Assembly (NCBI GenBank): GCA_013054445.1
Contig: JAAMPI010000081.1
Coordinates: forward strand, 1 to 64,000
Origin: Cudoniella acicularis
Lineage: Eukaryota; Ascomycota; Leotiomycetes; Helotiales; Helotiaceae
Reading direction: 5' to 3'
Length of the DNA: 64,000 bases
Shown piece by piece: positions 22,272 to 34,600 of this stretch; positions within the stretch are counted from its first letter, which is position 1, and each line of letters opens with the position of its first letter. Below the pieces are notes generated by a model. That model searched no databases and was not told the DNA's origin. It saw only the letters and a list, made by a program, of their open reading frames with translations. The position numbers were made by a program, and so were the translations under genes.

Positions 22272-23499
22272 TCCAGTATTTGGGAACCCTGAAGATTGGT
22301 GCAAGATGAGGACGTGAAGGGTGACGAATGGTAGATAGTTTTGAACAATGAATATGTACGTTTTTCCCTGGATTTCCCAAAGGCTGGTGATTCGTCCGAA
22401 TCCGTCTAAGTGATGCTGATTATTCTCACCAGCGTCCAGTTATATACTATAGATAAGTTAAGCTTCATTGAAACAAGATACTTGCTGCCAGCGTTCAATG
22501 GCCCAGACTCAAGTGCGGAGATCTCAAAATAACACTTTAAAGGCGATTCTACCGCCGTCGGAAGAAAAACCTGCCCTGAGAATTTTTGGAGTAACATAGT
22601 TATCATCACCTGCGAAATTGGGCCTCGCAGGGAGAACAGTAAAGATGGGCATACATGGTAGAAGGGGGCAAACGCGGGAGGGCATTGACTTACTTAAAGG
22701 TCCGGCTGTTGACTAGATAGTTGGAAAGAAATTCGAAAATGTGAATCATGTGTAGCAGGCTGTGGCTTTAAGACATTTGTCTCATGATTACGGGAAGGCT
22801 TACTGCGCCATCTCCTATTGAATGACTCCCATTTGCCATACAATAGCTGACATCCCATGAAGAGAGCCAAAAAATAGTAATATTGAAATACTTTTCCAGA
22901 TTGACTTTCTCCGGGCTCCAAGGCCTCGGAGACATGATTCGAAACGAAGCGCAGCTACAACCCCACCTAGAATCGAGAGTGACATATGAAAAACACGCAA
23001 CGTATATCATAGATATTTATAAAAGGGGAACGATTACATCGCTATAAATATGGACTCACAGTCCATAGTCGGAGATGTCGATGCGCAACTTCGAAATAAT
23101 TGTATAAAGGAAGAAAGGAATGAAATTAAGGGGGATTGATACAAATAGGCGTGATTAGTCATCCGGGCATCAGCCGTAGCGGGTACTGGAACAGCCACAT
23201 GGCCGGATTTTCAGGCTTGGCGCTCGGCTTACAGGCTCTGACAGGCTCCCGTTTTCTGACCCGAAATCCTGCTTCTGTCTCCTTTCTCTTCCTCTCTTCT
23301 CTCTTTTCCTTACACCACCGGTGACAAGATCTCGACCACAAACAATCGACCGCCAACAAATGCATATCGAAACAGACAACACGACCATTTTTTCCTTCTC
23401 TGTCCAGAGCCAGATGCGCACCGCGAAGAACCACCAGAAGCTGCACCGAAATTACCGATCCCAAATTCGAGCTGACGCTGAGCGACGACGCGGTGCACC
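22272..23499. other. Intergenic region and kinase promoter
   Basis: About 1.2 kb. The last 300 bp contain TC-rich stretches (about 23270-23320) usual for fungal housekeeping promoters and a long 5' leader. Overlapping minus-strand frames at 23159-23531 are shadows of the GC-richer leader. No feature beyond that. Confidence 0.45.
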
Positions 23500-25029
23500 A
23501 TGAACCTCCCAGCGCCCGCCATGACGACCATTCGGGGCTTCCATACGCCTGCTCACGGGTCTGGAGACGAAGACTCTGACTATGGGCCGCATACCCCGTC
23601 GCGACGACACAGGATTCAGGATGTTGTGAGCGCCAACAGCAGCCCGATGTTGCGATCGAGTTCCGGCCAAGGCATAGGTGGCATCAGCAAGCTCAAGCTC
23701 CAGCTCGACACGTTGAATCTGGAGAACGAATCGCGAAATAATTCTTTCGTGCGCAGCAAAAGCAAGTTCAGGTCGCAGCCGCAAAGCAGCACAGGCACCA
23801 CATCCGAGTTCAGTGACGACGAGGCTTCCGACATCACGAGCTACGATATTCCTCTGGAACATGATTTCGTGAGCGAGAGCGTGGCTGAAAGGCCGATTTT
23901 TGGTGCGGTGGAAGGAGGATTGGTGCAGGACACAATCGCGAGAAAGATGCAGGCCAACGATTTCGAACCCTTGCGCTGTCTCGGGAAAGGCACGTTTGGG
24001 ACAGTTTTATTGGTCAAACAGCAGGCAACAGGTCGACTCTACGCCCAGAAACAGTTCAAGAAAGCCTCCCTAACCGTCCACAAACGACTCGTCGAGCAAA
24101 CCAAGACCGAGCGATCGATTCTCGAGAGCGTGAACAGACACCCATTTGTCGTGAAACTCTTCTACGCCTTTCAAGACCACGAAAAGCTGTACTTGATTCT
24201 CGAATATGCGCAAGGAGGCGAACTTTTTACCCACCTCGCCCAGGAACGTATGTTCACCGAGGAAGTGGCTTCATTCTACATGGCCGAAATGGTTCTAGCC
24301 CTCGAACATCTCCACCGTAACCTCGGCGTTATTTACCGCGACTTGAAGCCCGAAAATTGCCTCCTCGACGCTGAAGGACATCTTTTGCTCACCGATTTTG
24401 GACTCTCTAAGGTCGCAGTTGACGAAAATGACAAGTGCAACAGTGTCCTTGGAACGGTTGAATACATGGCCCCTGAAGTGATTCTAGGACAGAAATACGG
24501 GATGGCAGTCGACTGGTGGTCTTTCGGCGCACTGGGATTTGATTTATTGACCGGCTCACCCCCCTTCCAAGGACAAAATCACGCCAAAATTCAAGAGCGA
24601 ATCGTCAAGCAGAAATTAGTCATGCCGTATTTCCTCGGTCCTGATGCGAAGGATCTCCTGACCCGCCTTTTACGCAAGGAACCTCACAAGCGCTTGGGTG
24701 CCAACATGCCGAAAGACATGCAAACAATCAAGAAGCATCGATTTTTCAAAAAGATTGACTGGAAGGCTCTTGCGAAGAGGGAGGTTGAGCCTCCGATTCA
24801 ACCCTTGATTACGGATCCCGAATTGGCCGAAAATTTCTCAACCGATTTTACGGATCTTGCACTCAGTCCAGTTTTGACTTCCTCAAAAGCCCCATGGAGC
24901 TCCGTAAGTGCCGGTGGAGCTGAAAATCCATTTGGTGGGTTCAGTTACGTCGCTTCTCAGAGTCTACTTGAGGCAAATGGATTTGCTGGCATGGGTCTGG
25001 ATAATGCAGAGAATGGTGCCGCAATTTGA
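23500..25029 (+). CDS. AGC-family Ser/Thr kinase, S6K/Psk1-like
   Basis: Intronless, 509 residues. Residues 1-155 are disordered and Ser-rich. The kinase domain has the Gly-loop LGKGTFGTV (161-169), the ATP-anchoring Lys in YAQKQF (184), VIYRDLKPEN (RD at 280-281), DFG (299-301), activation loop GTVEYMAPE (318-326) and the APE-helix DWWSFG. The C-terminal AGC extension follows, with a turn-type SP site near 456 and a hydrophobic motif FGGFSY at 478-483 (phospho-Ser at FxxFS). This layout matches fungal S6 kinase-like enzymes such as fission yeast Psk1, acting in nutrient/TOR signalling. A second Met at codon 8 is an alternative start. All catalytic residues are present. Assignment to one AGC subgroup is by memory of motifs. 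Confidence 0.92.
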   Translation: MNLPAPAMTTIRGFHTPAHGSGDEDSDYGPHTPSRRHRIQDVVSANSSPMLRSSSGQGIGGISKLKLQLDTLNLENESRNNSFVRSKSKFRSQPQSSTGTTSEFSDDEASDITSYDIPLEHDFVSESVAERPIFGAVEGGLVQDTIARKMQANDFEPLRCLGKGTFGTVLLVKQQATGRLYAQKQFKKASLTVHKRLVEQTKTERSILESVNRHPFVVKLFYAFQDHEKLYLILEYAQGGELFTHLAQERMFTEEVASFYMAEMVLALEHLHRNLGVIYRDLKPENCLLDAEGHLLLTDFGLSKVAVDENDKCNSVLGTVEYMAPEVILGQKYGMAVDWWSFGALGFDLLTGSPPFQGQNHAKIQERIVKQKLVMPYFLGPDAKDLLTRLLRKEPHKRLGANMPKDMQTIKKHRFFKKIDWKALAKREVEPPIQPLITDPELAENFSTDFTDLALSPVLTSSKAPWSSVSAGGAENPFGGFSYVASQSLLEANGFAGMGLDNAENGAAI

Positions 25030-26707
25030 GAATCTGGGGTAGTGGGTCGAACGAGTGATCCACATTTTCTGGCGACTTGGCTTTGTTATGCTAACATATA
25101 TCAACATCTTGGGTTGGCACGAACATGGATGGGAAAATACTGGCACACAGGACGGCCTCGCACTGGATATACTGGGATGGGGTGGCGCGTAAAAGTAATG
25201 GGTTGCGGCGTGGGTAATGGGTAATGTGAAAGGGACTCGGTATACAGATGCGGCAACGTAGCTTGGCTAGACAGATTTTGTCACATTGCCGTGCTGCGCG
25301 GAAAAAGGGTTTGGTGTTATTTTGTTTCTCTTGTTTCCTTGCCGCATACATAGAGTTGGACCTTGCCCTTGGTCTACTAGACAGACAGACCTCTCGTGCG
25401 TTATAATTTCATCACTTGTTTTATAGAAGCCAGATAAACAAGACAGACATACAGTCAGGCAATAGACTCGTTGATTCTCGCACTTCGTATTTTTATATCC
25501 ACTGGCACTGTTGATAACAATTCAAAATTTCTAGAAAGAATATTCACCACTAGCCTCAAGATTCCTATTTCTAAAATCCCCTCCTCGAAGCCACCTTCCC
25601 CTTACTCTGGGATCTCAATATCTCCTTTGTTCAATTCTACAACTTGAGCCCAAAGCCTTTCCCCTGCTCCGATCAGTCATGGGGACTGCCAATTCCTTAC
25701 AGATGAACTCTCAGACACGAAAATGCACACACTGAACGATATGTCGCTCTTCATACCACTCGCATTTAAAAACCTCGGGAGGATCTGGATGTTACTGGAG
25801 GTAGGCAAGGTCGATGATTTCGCTGTTCCTCAAATGGAAAGGGGGGGAGTCGGGGGGGAAAACAGTGGGAGAAATCGCATGGGCGTATGCTGTGTCGACC
25901 GCGGCCGATTTGCAAGAAATGAAAAGAGATGGGATCTGGGGGGCCTCCCGGGGGGTTGGGACTCGGCTCCGAGAATTTAAAATACAGCCTTTTGTACGAC
26001 AAGCTGTCTTTAAGGGGCAAAGTCCCGGTTTGGCGAAGACACGACTGGTATTGTTCTCATTGAGCACTGAGCAGGAGTATTCGCCCCATTAATTCTCCCG
26101 TTCACATACTACACTAATCTCAATTGTTAAGTATTCCGTCTCCCAATTAGTAAATGAATGAGGGTCACTCTACCTACTCATCGCGTAAACAATTTTCCAG
26201 CGAGAGCAATCACATTTCTCCGCTAATATATATTTTCGAGAATATCCGCCTCCCCCTCCTTCGCCTCGCTTACCTACGAAATATATATTAATTAACAGTC
26301 CACCGAATCAACCGAAGGAACATTAGCCATCATAATACATTAAAGTCTCTATATTTTAACAAGTCTTAATTTATGGTTGATTGATTTGGGTGATACTGCG
26401 CGGTCCAAAGAACGAAATAGTATAACAGCTCGCAGTTCACATCACACCGACCATTTATACTTAATTGCTATAGGTAGGTGGAGGATAATGCGGCTGATAA
26501 AATAAACCTTGCCTATGACTTACTATACGATGTCATCGCCAGTTCCCAAAATACACATAGCCTATTTTCACAAAGTGATATAATGTTAAGGTTTCGAAGC
26601 CAATTCAAAACTGATCAACTTAGCATATACATAAGCTCAACGTTCAAACAACGAAACCACCCTCTCTTCCCTGTATCTCCCTGATTGTGCGCAGTAATCC
26701 AGCAATC
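25030..26707. other. Intergenic region
   Basis: 1.7 kb without an accepted gene. It includes G-rich runs near 25840-25860 and AT-rich DNA near 26220-26350. Overlapping frames on both strands at 25723-26092 have no domain features and look like shadows. Confidence 0.45.
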
Positions 26708-27358
26708 ATGCACCTCAACCACCTCCTCCTCGCCGCCCTCAGCGCAACAATCACCCACGCAACCCAAATAATGATCCTCGACCCCAGTCTCCCACCCGGA
26801 ACCTACATGCAATACGTCTACACAAACGGCACACGCGTAACCTTCTCCCTCGACGCCGACCTCACTCCCACGCTTGTTTCCCGCACCACGCCCCACCTCT
26901 CCCTACCAAAACGCGAAACCACACCCTCCAACCTCCGCAGAGATGAAATCCTAAAACGCTGCGTCGACTCCCCCGGCAAAGACGACTGCTACGTGAACTG
27001 CTTCTCCGGCGATCTCACCGACCACACCACAATCGACAACCTTGTCACCGATCTCGCGAACCACTGTGGGAATGGCTACACCGTCACCGCCGGGGGTGAC
27101 CACGATACGATTATCGGCACCACGGCGAATAATGTTATGGTTTATTTGATGCTTCATGCGAGGAATGCGGCTTGGACGTGTACGTCGGGTGATATTAGGT
27201 ATGCGATGGGGAGGATGGATGCGAAGTGTGTGGCGTATCAGCCGAGTGTTATGACGTGGGGGAATGCGCAGACGCATATTGTTGGGAAGAATTATTTGAA
27301 CGCTAATGTTTGTCCGAATTTGATGCAGAAGAGGGGGGTGGTTGGGAAGAAGGAATGA
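26708..27358 (+). CDS. Secreted cysteine-containing protein, unknown function
   Basis: The start MHLNHLLLAALSATITHA gives a typical signal peptide cut near residue 18; the in-frame ATG 21 nt upstream would weaken it. The protein is about 216 residues. A propeptide-like segment ends at a Kex2 site (LPKRE, about residue 65). The mature part has cysteines in CVDSPGKDDCYVNC, HCGNG, WTCTSG, DAKC and ANVC, probably forming disulfides. The 5' half is strongly C-ending in codon use and the 3' half G/T-ending, an unusual shift inside one exon. No family is recognised; an extracellular role is inferred. Confidence 0.75.
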   Translation: MHLNHLLLAALSATITHATQIMILDPSLPPGTYMQYVYTNGTRVTFSLDADLTPTLVSRTTPHLSLPKRETTPSNLRRDEILKRCVDSPGKDDCYVNCFSGDLTDHTTIDNLVTDLANHCGNGYTVTAGGDHDTIIGTTANNVMVYLMLHARNAAWTCTSGDIRYAMGRMDAKCVAYQPSVMTWGNAQTHIVGKNYLNANVCPNLMQKRGVVGKKE

Positions 27359-28492
27359 GGTGGAAGTACTGAGATCGAGGAAAGGGGCGTGGGGAGAGGG
27401 TTAGCGAGGATTAAAGGGGAGAGGAAATTGTGTGAATAGGGCTTGGACTGATGTGAGAAGTAAGTGAATAAGCCGTGAAAAAAGACACGCTTCTAGAGTA
27501 TATAAGTTATTACTCGTACATACTTCCCGGTTAAAATTATTTATATCTTTTACGTACAAGTCTATTTTCAGGCGACCTGCCCAGCCTCAGTTGGCCTGCA
27601 CAGAAGAAGCAGGATAACTGCCTCCAGCGGATCGCCATTCTCCTCTAATATTCCACGATTAGACGAAGAGGCCACAAGAGGCCTTTTAATTGTCTACAAG
27701 TCCTATCTTCGAACCTCCTTTCCCTGAGGTCACCCTCCCCTTAATTTTCGCTTAGCCCAAACCTAATCCCGACCACTCAATCGCAATTTCTGCGAACGGA
27801 ATAATTTAATTTCCAATTATATTTCTCTAATAATCATTTTGACTCCTGTTGCTCTAGCTTCTCATTATTTTCACTTCCAATATAGCAAATTAATACATCA
27901 ATTTCTCGGCGCGAAAACAAGGGTTGAGGTCGTTGTTACTCGTTACAGGGTAGGCAATTGCACACACTTCACGCGCATCACGTTCTTTTCAATTTGAAAT
28001 TCGTGGAGAAAAAAAGAACGATTAAAACAGAGTGTCTGTAATGGAACGAAACTTTTTAATTGAGATCTGGATAACTTAGACTGAGGGTCCATCAACCTGC
28101 ACATTGCACTGCACACTGGTTGGGTCTCTGGCGCTAAGCGAGGGGGGAGCTTTTCACGTCGGGAACAACGCGAACCGTCAAATTGTATAGTCAATTTATA
28201 GTCTCATGATTCCAGCATCTTCTTCAAAGTCTATGAAAAGCAAAACGCCCCTTTATGAATTTTGTTTGCTTCGATAGCGTCTTTTAAGAGCCAGCAGAAG
28301 TGGGGTAGAGGTTTTCCCTAATAGGGTAAGCTGTGCGGCACAGTCAGGTACCTAGGTATCTATCCAGGTCGGATCAATCGGCTAGGCTACCAGAGTTTAA
28401 TTTGCCTACTCACGTCCTTCGTGAAGAACTTGATTTTATCCTCACCAAACACACTCTTTGCTTTCAGGTATCGTACGACCTCTACTGGAAAA
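27359..28492. other. Intergenic region
   Basis: 1.1 kb, AT-rich, no supported gene, RNA or repeat. Confidence 0.45.
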
Positions 28493-29779
28493 ATGGTTTC
28501 GCGTGTCGCCTTGGCTTTCCTCGCGCTTTGTTGCGCGACAAGGCCGAATGCAGTCGCTGCTCAAAACACCATCTACCATTTCACTATGGGCGTGACATCG
28601 CCGGCTCCTGTTCCCGGGAAACCGTTCATGTTCACGTGGACGGGAGGCGAAACGACAGAAGCGGTTTACATCGTCCTCAATTACTATTTTCCGGATACTC
28701 CTAATCAAAACATCATTTACGGAACAACTGATATTCTCTGTAAGCCGACTGCATTTCCCACTTGTTAATTCTGGGGCTGATGTACTGCGGCAAATGCTCC
28801 AAACAACGGATCCTGGACATACAACGTGCCTCTAAATATCGAGGCAGGACGCCACTCATTCAGCATAGGCTACAATCCTTTCCAACTATCAGATCAAACA
28901 GACATCTTCACCATTCTTTCCACTCAGACATCCGCTGTAACTGGAGCCCCAGGTCCATCAACCAGCAACACTGCAGCAGCCTGGACCTACAACGGCTGTG
29001 GACTTCCTCCTCTACCAGACTACACTTACACTGGCTACCAGCCTCCATGCACCACCACGGTTTCTGAGCATGTGGAGACATTATATCCTATTGTTCCAGC
29101 CACAGACAGTTCCTCATTTTACGGCAACGTTCCAGCAACAACTACACAGCCGTCTAGTACATCTCCAAGCACCACTTCTTCAACCTCTTCATCCCCAGAA
29201 TTATCATCTATAAACACCGCCTTCGCAACCGACATCTACGCACAAGCCCTCCAATGTCCCTCCGCCATAACACCCAGCACAACAAGCATAATCGCCAGCG
29301 GCACAACCACCATTTTCTCCCTCGTAAACTGCATTACCACCTCCCCAGCCTCAATCACAATCACCAATACCAACAATGGAGGTGTATGCCATACAAGCGG
29401 CTATACCACATTTTCTGTGAGTGGAACCAGCAGTGTTTGCTGTCCTGACAATTGGGCTACTACACCATTGAATTCAGAGTTATTTTGCTATACATTTATG
29501 GGGCAGGAGGATGCGAAGAGGAAGAGGCAGTTATCTTCGCCGTCGGTGAGTGCTACTAGGCTTTGGGGTCTGGCGTTTACCAGTGCGGGGGTTGTGACGA
29601 GTGAAGCCGCTGTGAGTGCAGGCGTGGGTGTGAGTTCGACGAGTGGTAGTGTGGCGGCGGTGACGGGGTCGGTGGCTAGCGCTAGTACCTCGAAGAGCGG
29701 TTGCGCAAGGTTGGATGTTGGGACCTGGTGGGTGAAGGGGGTCTTTGCTGCGGTTGGCGTATTGTTTTATCTTGTATAA
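28493..29779 (+). CDS. Kre9/Knh1-like Ser/Thr-rich GPI-type cell-wall protein
   Basis: Exon 1 (28493-28739) encodes a signal peptide and SPAPVPGKPFMFTWTGGE, the start of the Kre9/Knh1-like beta-sandwich found in fungal GPI-anchored wall proteins. Exon 2 (28791-29779) continues NNGSWTYNVPLNIEAGRHS, then a long Ser/Thr-rich region, a Cys-containing segment (CITTSP, GGVCHTSG, SSVCCPDNW) and a hydrophobic C-terminus (VFAAVGVLFYLV) expected of a GPI signal. Joining the exons needs an intron 28740-28790 with a normal GTAAGC donor, but its 3' end is GCGG, not AG, although the reading phase fits exactly. It may therefore be unspliceable here, a sequence error, or a rare acceptor. The product would sit in the wall or outer membrane face. 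Confidence 0.75.
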
Positions 29780-30012
29780 GTAAGCTGCGAAAGGTCGAAA
29801 TGACTAAGCAGGCCGATAGCTATTACTATTGAATCAATCTTTAATTTTATATTAACTTTATAATAATTTACTTTAAATATCTCGAAATATAATTAATATA
29901 TATACTCGAAGCTAGGGATTAGATTAGGGATTTAGGGCTAATATAACCTTTTCTCCTTGTCCTTCGGCAGAGCTCTTACTTTAGCTTCTTTGCGACAATA
30001 GGTTTTCTAGGA

Positions 30013-30330
30013 AGTCTCAGACGACTTTTCTTCACATTCGCTCTCAACGCGGTTAGTCAGCGTCGCCGCTCTACTCAGGCGCTACTCACCCTCGCCTCAC
30101 CCTCTACTCAGGTTACTCAGGGTCTGCTACCCGTGCTCAGTCACGTTCCTGCTCCCACTTTCGGTAACCAATTATTTTTTACTCTTATTTAGGTATATCT
30201 TGCGAATGTTGTTAACTTTACGCGATTATGTCCAGGGAGACCGAATCGGCTCTCAGGGGTCCTAAACTTGACCCTCTCCCCTAAGAATAAATTTATTCAA
30301 TTTCTCAAGGCATACTCCTCTCGACAAGGG
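30013..30330 (+). repeat. Left-terminal repeat, copy L1
   Basis: This begins with the 13-bp terminus and continues with GCGGTTAGTCAGCGTCGCC and CTCAGG-type subterminal repeats. It aligns by eye with 44982-45240, for example the stretches GTAACCAAT and TACGCGATT at corresponding places. The rest of the 30330-31700 stretch is AT-rich with no recognised content. Confidence 0.65.
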
Positions 30331-31699
30331 GGGCCTAGACTCTTTTCTAAGAGAACTTGCTCGAACATGCGTCGCCGTCGCCGTCGCTCAAACTACTCAC
30401 TTTATTGTTATTGAAAGGCTCATTCCTCTGCGATGTAAGAGCTTCGGCATTAACGGTTTTGCATTCCCGTGCATGGGCCTGCCTCCGTGGCAGTCTAAGT
30501 GCCACTAGGCATTCTTTGACTCCTCTGGGTGCGATATTACCTATAACCTTAGTAACATATTCCTAGTCGAGATCTGCTATTATCGTCCTTAAAGTCATAG
30601 ACCAGGCTAGCAACCTAGTAGACGATCAAGTATTGCTAGAGACGGGAGGTCGACTTGAATTGCGTCGAGATGTGCTAGTAGTAAGTGTTTGATAGAGGAT
30701 AGTAATTCCTTATAACTATATTTTTAAACCCTTGGTCAGGTCGGCCCCGCTACTATTATCACTTACCCTAAGGTGGATCTTGATTGATGAGTCGATGCTC
30801 ATGCCGTATCGTTGAGTCTATCATCTAAGGACTTGGAGGCATTTCATAGCCCCTAACGTAATCCCGAGGCTAATTCATAACACTTCGTGAAGAGGAAGAA
30901 GTGGCTTAAAGTACGATGTGATCCCCTTATAGTAAAATCTATTATTACTAGGTTACACAATTCAAGTGGTTATATGATCTTCTAGGTTATAATAGAATTG
31001 ATAGGAAAGTAGGAGCAAGCGGAAGCTTACTTTTTTTTATAGAACAATCTGTCAGTAATAAGGCTTATATGATCCTAGAAGCTAAACAGCCAACACGCTA
31101 AAAACTCTAATAAGATCTCACAACCTCTGACTTAGCGAGCATATGCTCTATATAATAATCTATTAAGGGATTTACGCTATCGAATCGCTTAAGCCAAATT
31201 ATAAATTTTATGATCGCGATGCTTGATTTATATAACGAGATATCCTCTAGATGACCTAATACGCTATAGCCTTGTTTGGTTTAAGTGACTTCCGCAATCT
31301 CTACTACAAACACTTCCTCTAGTAAAGTGTCTCTTGTTAAATAGACCGAATTTCCCTGCGCTACTGTCTCTCTACCTTTAACACACGAGGCTATAACATT
31401 GTAGGCAACCCTAATAATACCAGAATTCCTAACTACTTCTAAACATTCGAGTGGTTTAAATCCCTAGTCGATCTATCAATTTTATACTTTTCGAACATTC
31501 CTAGGGAGACTTCTTTGTCATTCCGGGGCAATTATCAACTCCTGTTAGTCATAATAGCCGAAACTCTTAGTGTTATGGCCAGTCTTCTTAGAGTGATATC
31601 ACTGGCTATACAAGTCGAATCGGTCCTCCTAGGCTCCTATATACGATTTCGTAGTGCTGAAAACGATGTATAGCAGCTCTATGATATAGTAGGCAGTCT

Positions 31700-34600
31700 C
31701 TAAGCTGTTCTTTCTTCTATTTAAGACCTCTATCAACGCCAGGATAAGCCTTTCCTCTAATCAGCTATGATGATAGATACTCTACGACAGAGCTCTGTTC
31801 TGTTTACCGAGCTCTTAGATAAATTATAGCCTCGGCAAACAAAGAGAAGTCAGAGTATTAAGTCACTCGTGTGGCCTTTTCGACGAGATAAAACAAAGAA
31901 GCTACTCCTTAGACTCTAGGATTTTACACACCAAATCAGCTTAAAAGTCGATATAAATTTATAAGTAATTTTAATAAAAGGACTTACAGCTAGATGACGT
32001 GAAACTTTGTTGACACGCCTGCTAATAAATTCAGGGCTATCGTACTTGATCACTTCAAGACATCTAACCTTGCTAAAGACATTAAAGAGAATCGGCGGAG
32101 CATAGCTAAATGGCTATCAAAATCCATCCCTGACCCTTCGCAGAACCATAACAGTGTAAGAGACAAGTGTGAAGACACGACGGGAGCTTGGCTGCTGATG
32201 GTTGATGAGCTTCAGCGCTGGCTCACGACCGGAAATTCTTATATCTGGCTTAATAGTGGCGGTACGTACCGTAAGAGCATTTGGTTTCAATTTTTCCTGA
32301 CTATCGATATCAGCCGGATCTAGAAAGTCGATTCTATAGTAGGTTATACTATACGCGGAGTAAATCGCTTTTATTCTGATGCTCTTATAGTTCGACAGTC
32401 ATCGACCATGTTTAAAGGCGGCCAAATGATAGATCTGACTCTGTCACGGCCTACTAGTACTTTACGTTCTCTGATATTGAGAAGCAAAACGTCTCTAATT
32501 TTGTGTGCCACTTAGTCAGCCAGATTTTCCATAGACGACAAGACATCCCTGATGCTATCTAACAAGGGTACGACTATGCCAATAAGGGCCAGCAACGTCC
32601 CTCTATATCTATTCTTATGAACATGCTACGGGAAGTCATGTATAGGTTCGACAATGTATACCTGTTTGTGGATGCGCTTGATGAATGTCCCATGTTCGAT
32701 ACAGAGCGCGATAAGCTGTTGAATATCCTACGAGAAATCTATATATAGAATATGGACTGTGTACACTTGTTCACTACAAGTAGAAAGGAGTTCGATATAA
32801 AAGATTTATACGAGAGATTGTCCCAAGGTGACGACCGTTTCTAAAATATCGTACTCGAAGCACACAAGTTTCAGGTGGAGCATGACATCAGAATCTATCT
32901 ATAAAGTCAACTTTAGCAACGCCGCTTCAAACGTTAGAGACCAGAATTAAAGGAGGAAATAGAGGAAACGCTATCATATCGAGCAAATAGAATATGAGTA
33001 AACTCGACTTTATTTTAGGGTCAATCTAAGCGATATGTAAGGTTCCGATGGGTAGCTCTTTAGCTCGAAAACCTAAGTACACAACTTACGCCTTTTAGAG
33101 TAAAGGAAGCTATAAACACTCTACCGGAGACTCTAGATAGTGTTTATGATCGCATACTCGCAGATATCCCCGAAGAGTACAAAAGCTATGCTCAACTCGC
33201 ATTTTAATGGCTGGCATATGCAGCTCGGCCACTTCTACTCTAGGAACTCGCGGAGGCTATAATATTACGACCCTTAAGCAGCGAAAATTTGGGCCTCAAC
33301 GACCGTTTTTTTTAATCCGAGCGATGTATTAGGATTTCTACTAGCAGGTTTGGTTACCGTAATTGCCCTAACACTAAAAGTACATGCGCGCTCTATAGAA
33401 TCAGAAGATACTGAGGAGGCAATGTCACAGAAATCACCAGTAGAAGGTACATTGATACGCTTTACACATTTCTCCGTCTTAGAGTACTTGGCATCTTCGC
33501 GTATCACGCACAATAGCAAGTACAGAATCGATCCGCGTATAGCACATATCGCCATCGCTGAGTCTTGCTTCGCATATCTACTATACATTAGAAATGAAGA
33601 GCCGGCCGTCACACTAAAGCTCCAAGACGACTTTGTGCTACTTCGCTATACGGCTAATTGTTAGCCTCATCACCTGATATCGCTAGATAGAACAGGGCCT
33701 AGCGAACAGGCGTTCGAATTTGCCCTTACTTTCCTCAAATCGCCTTCTCCCGCTTAGACTGTTTAGACTGCCTTTAGTTTCAACGACGAGGAGTACAAGT
33801 TTGCCGGAGTAGCCCTTAACAAGCTTTCTGATCGCAACGCAAGCAAATTGCCAGGCCCAAGTCTAATATAGCCAATCACCTGGGTCTCAGGTCTAGGCTT
33901 AAAGCATGTTATCAAGTCTCTACTCTCCTAAGGTCTTGATTTAAACGACATAGCGCGTACCAAATATTTAGGTTCTCCTCTTTACGCCGTAGCTATGGCT
34001 ACACCCTGAGATTATCTAATACCTTCTTAAGGCTAGGGCCGAGATAGATCGTGAAGGTGGACCTTTTAGAACTGCGCTATAAGCTACATTATTTTTAGGG
34101 CACATAAACATCGTCCGGTTGCTATTATAGGAGGGTGCTGATGACTCCCACTTGCTAGAGATTGCGGATGTGAATGCTCGCGGTGGATACTACGAGACAG
34201 CCTTACAAGCTGCTTTATATCGTGGCTATAAAGAAGTTGTGTAGTTGTTAATAAATAAGAAGGCAGATGTTAACGTATACGGCGGCGCATTTGGCAATAC
34301 ATTACAAGCAGTATCATATCGTAGGCACTTGGCTATCACTAGACTGTTGTTGGCAAACGGCGCAAATGTTAATGCTCTCGGCGGGACATTTGAAAGCGCA
34401 TTACAAGCAGCCGTATATCGTGGTCATGTAGATGTGGTACGCTTATTGCTGTAGAATAGGGCCGACATCAACGCTCGTGGTGGGATTTACGGGACTGCCC
34501 TCCAAGCCGCTTTTCTAGATGACCGTAAGGACGTCGTCGCGGTGCTGCTAAGGGCTGGGGCAGATGACACAGAGGATGAAAGGTAGAACACTATAAACTC

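Noticed and set aside
23159..23862. Several overlapping minus-strand frames
   Set aside because: They are antisense shadows of the kinase leader and N-terminus; no domain features.
25723..26092. Overlapping frames on both strands
   Set aside because: Low-complexity G-rich sequence gives open frames on both strands; no protein family features.
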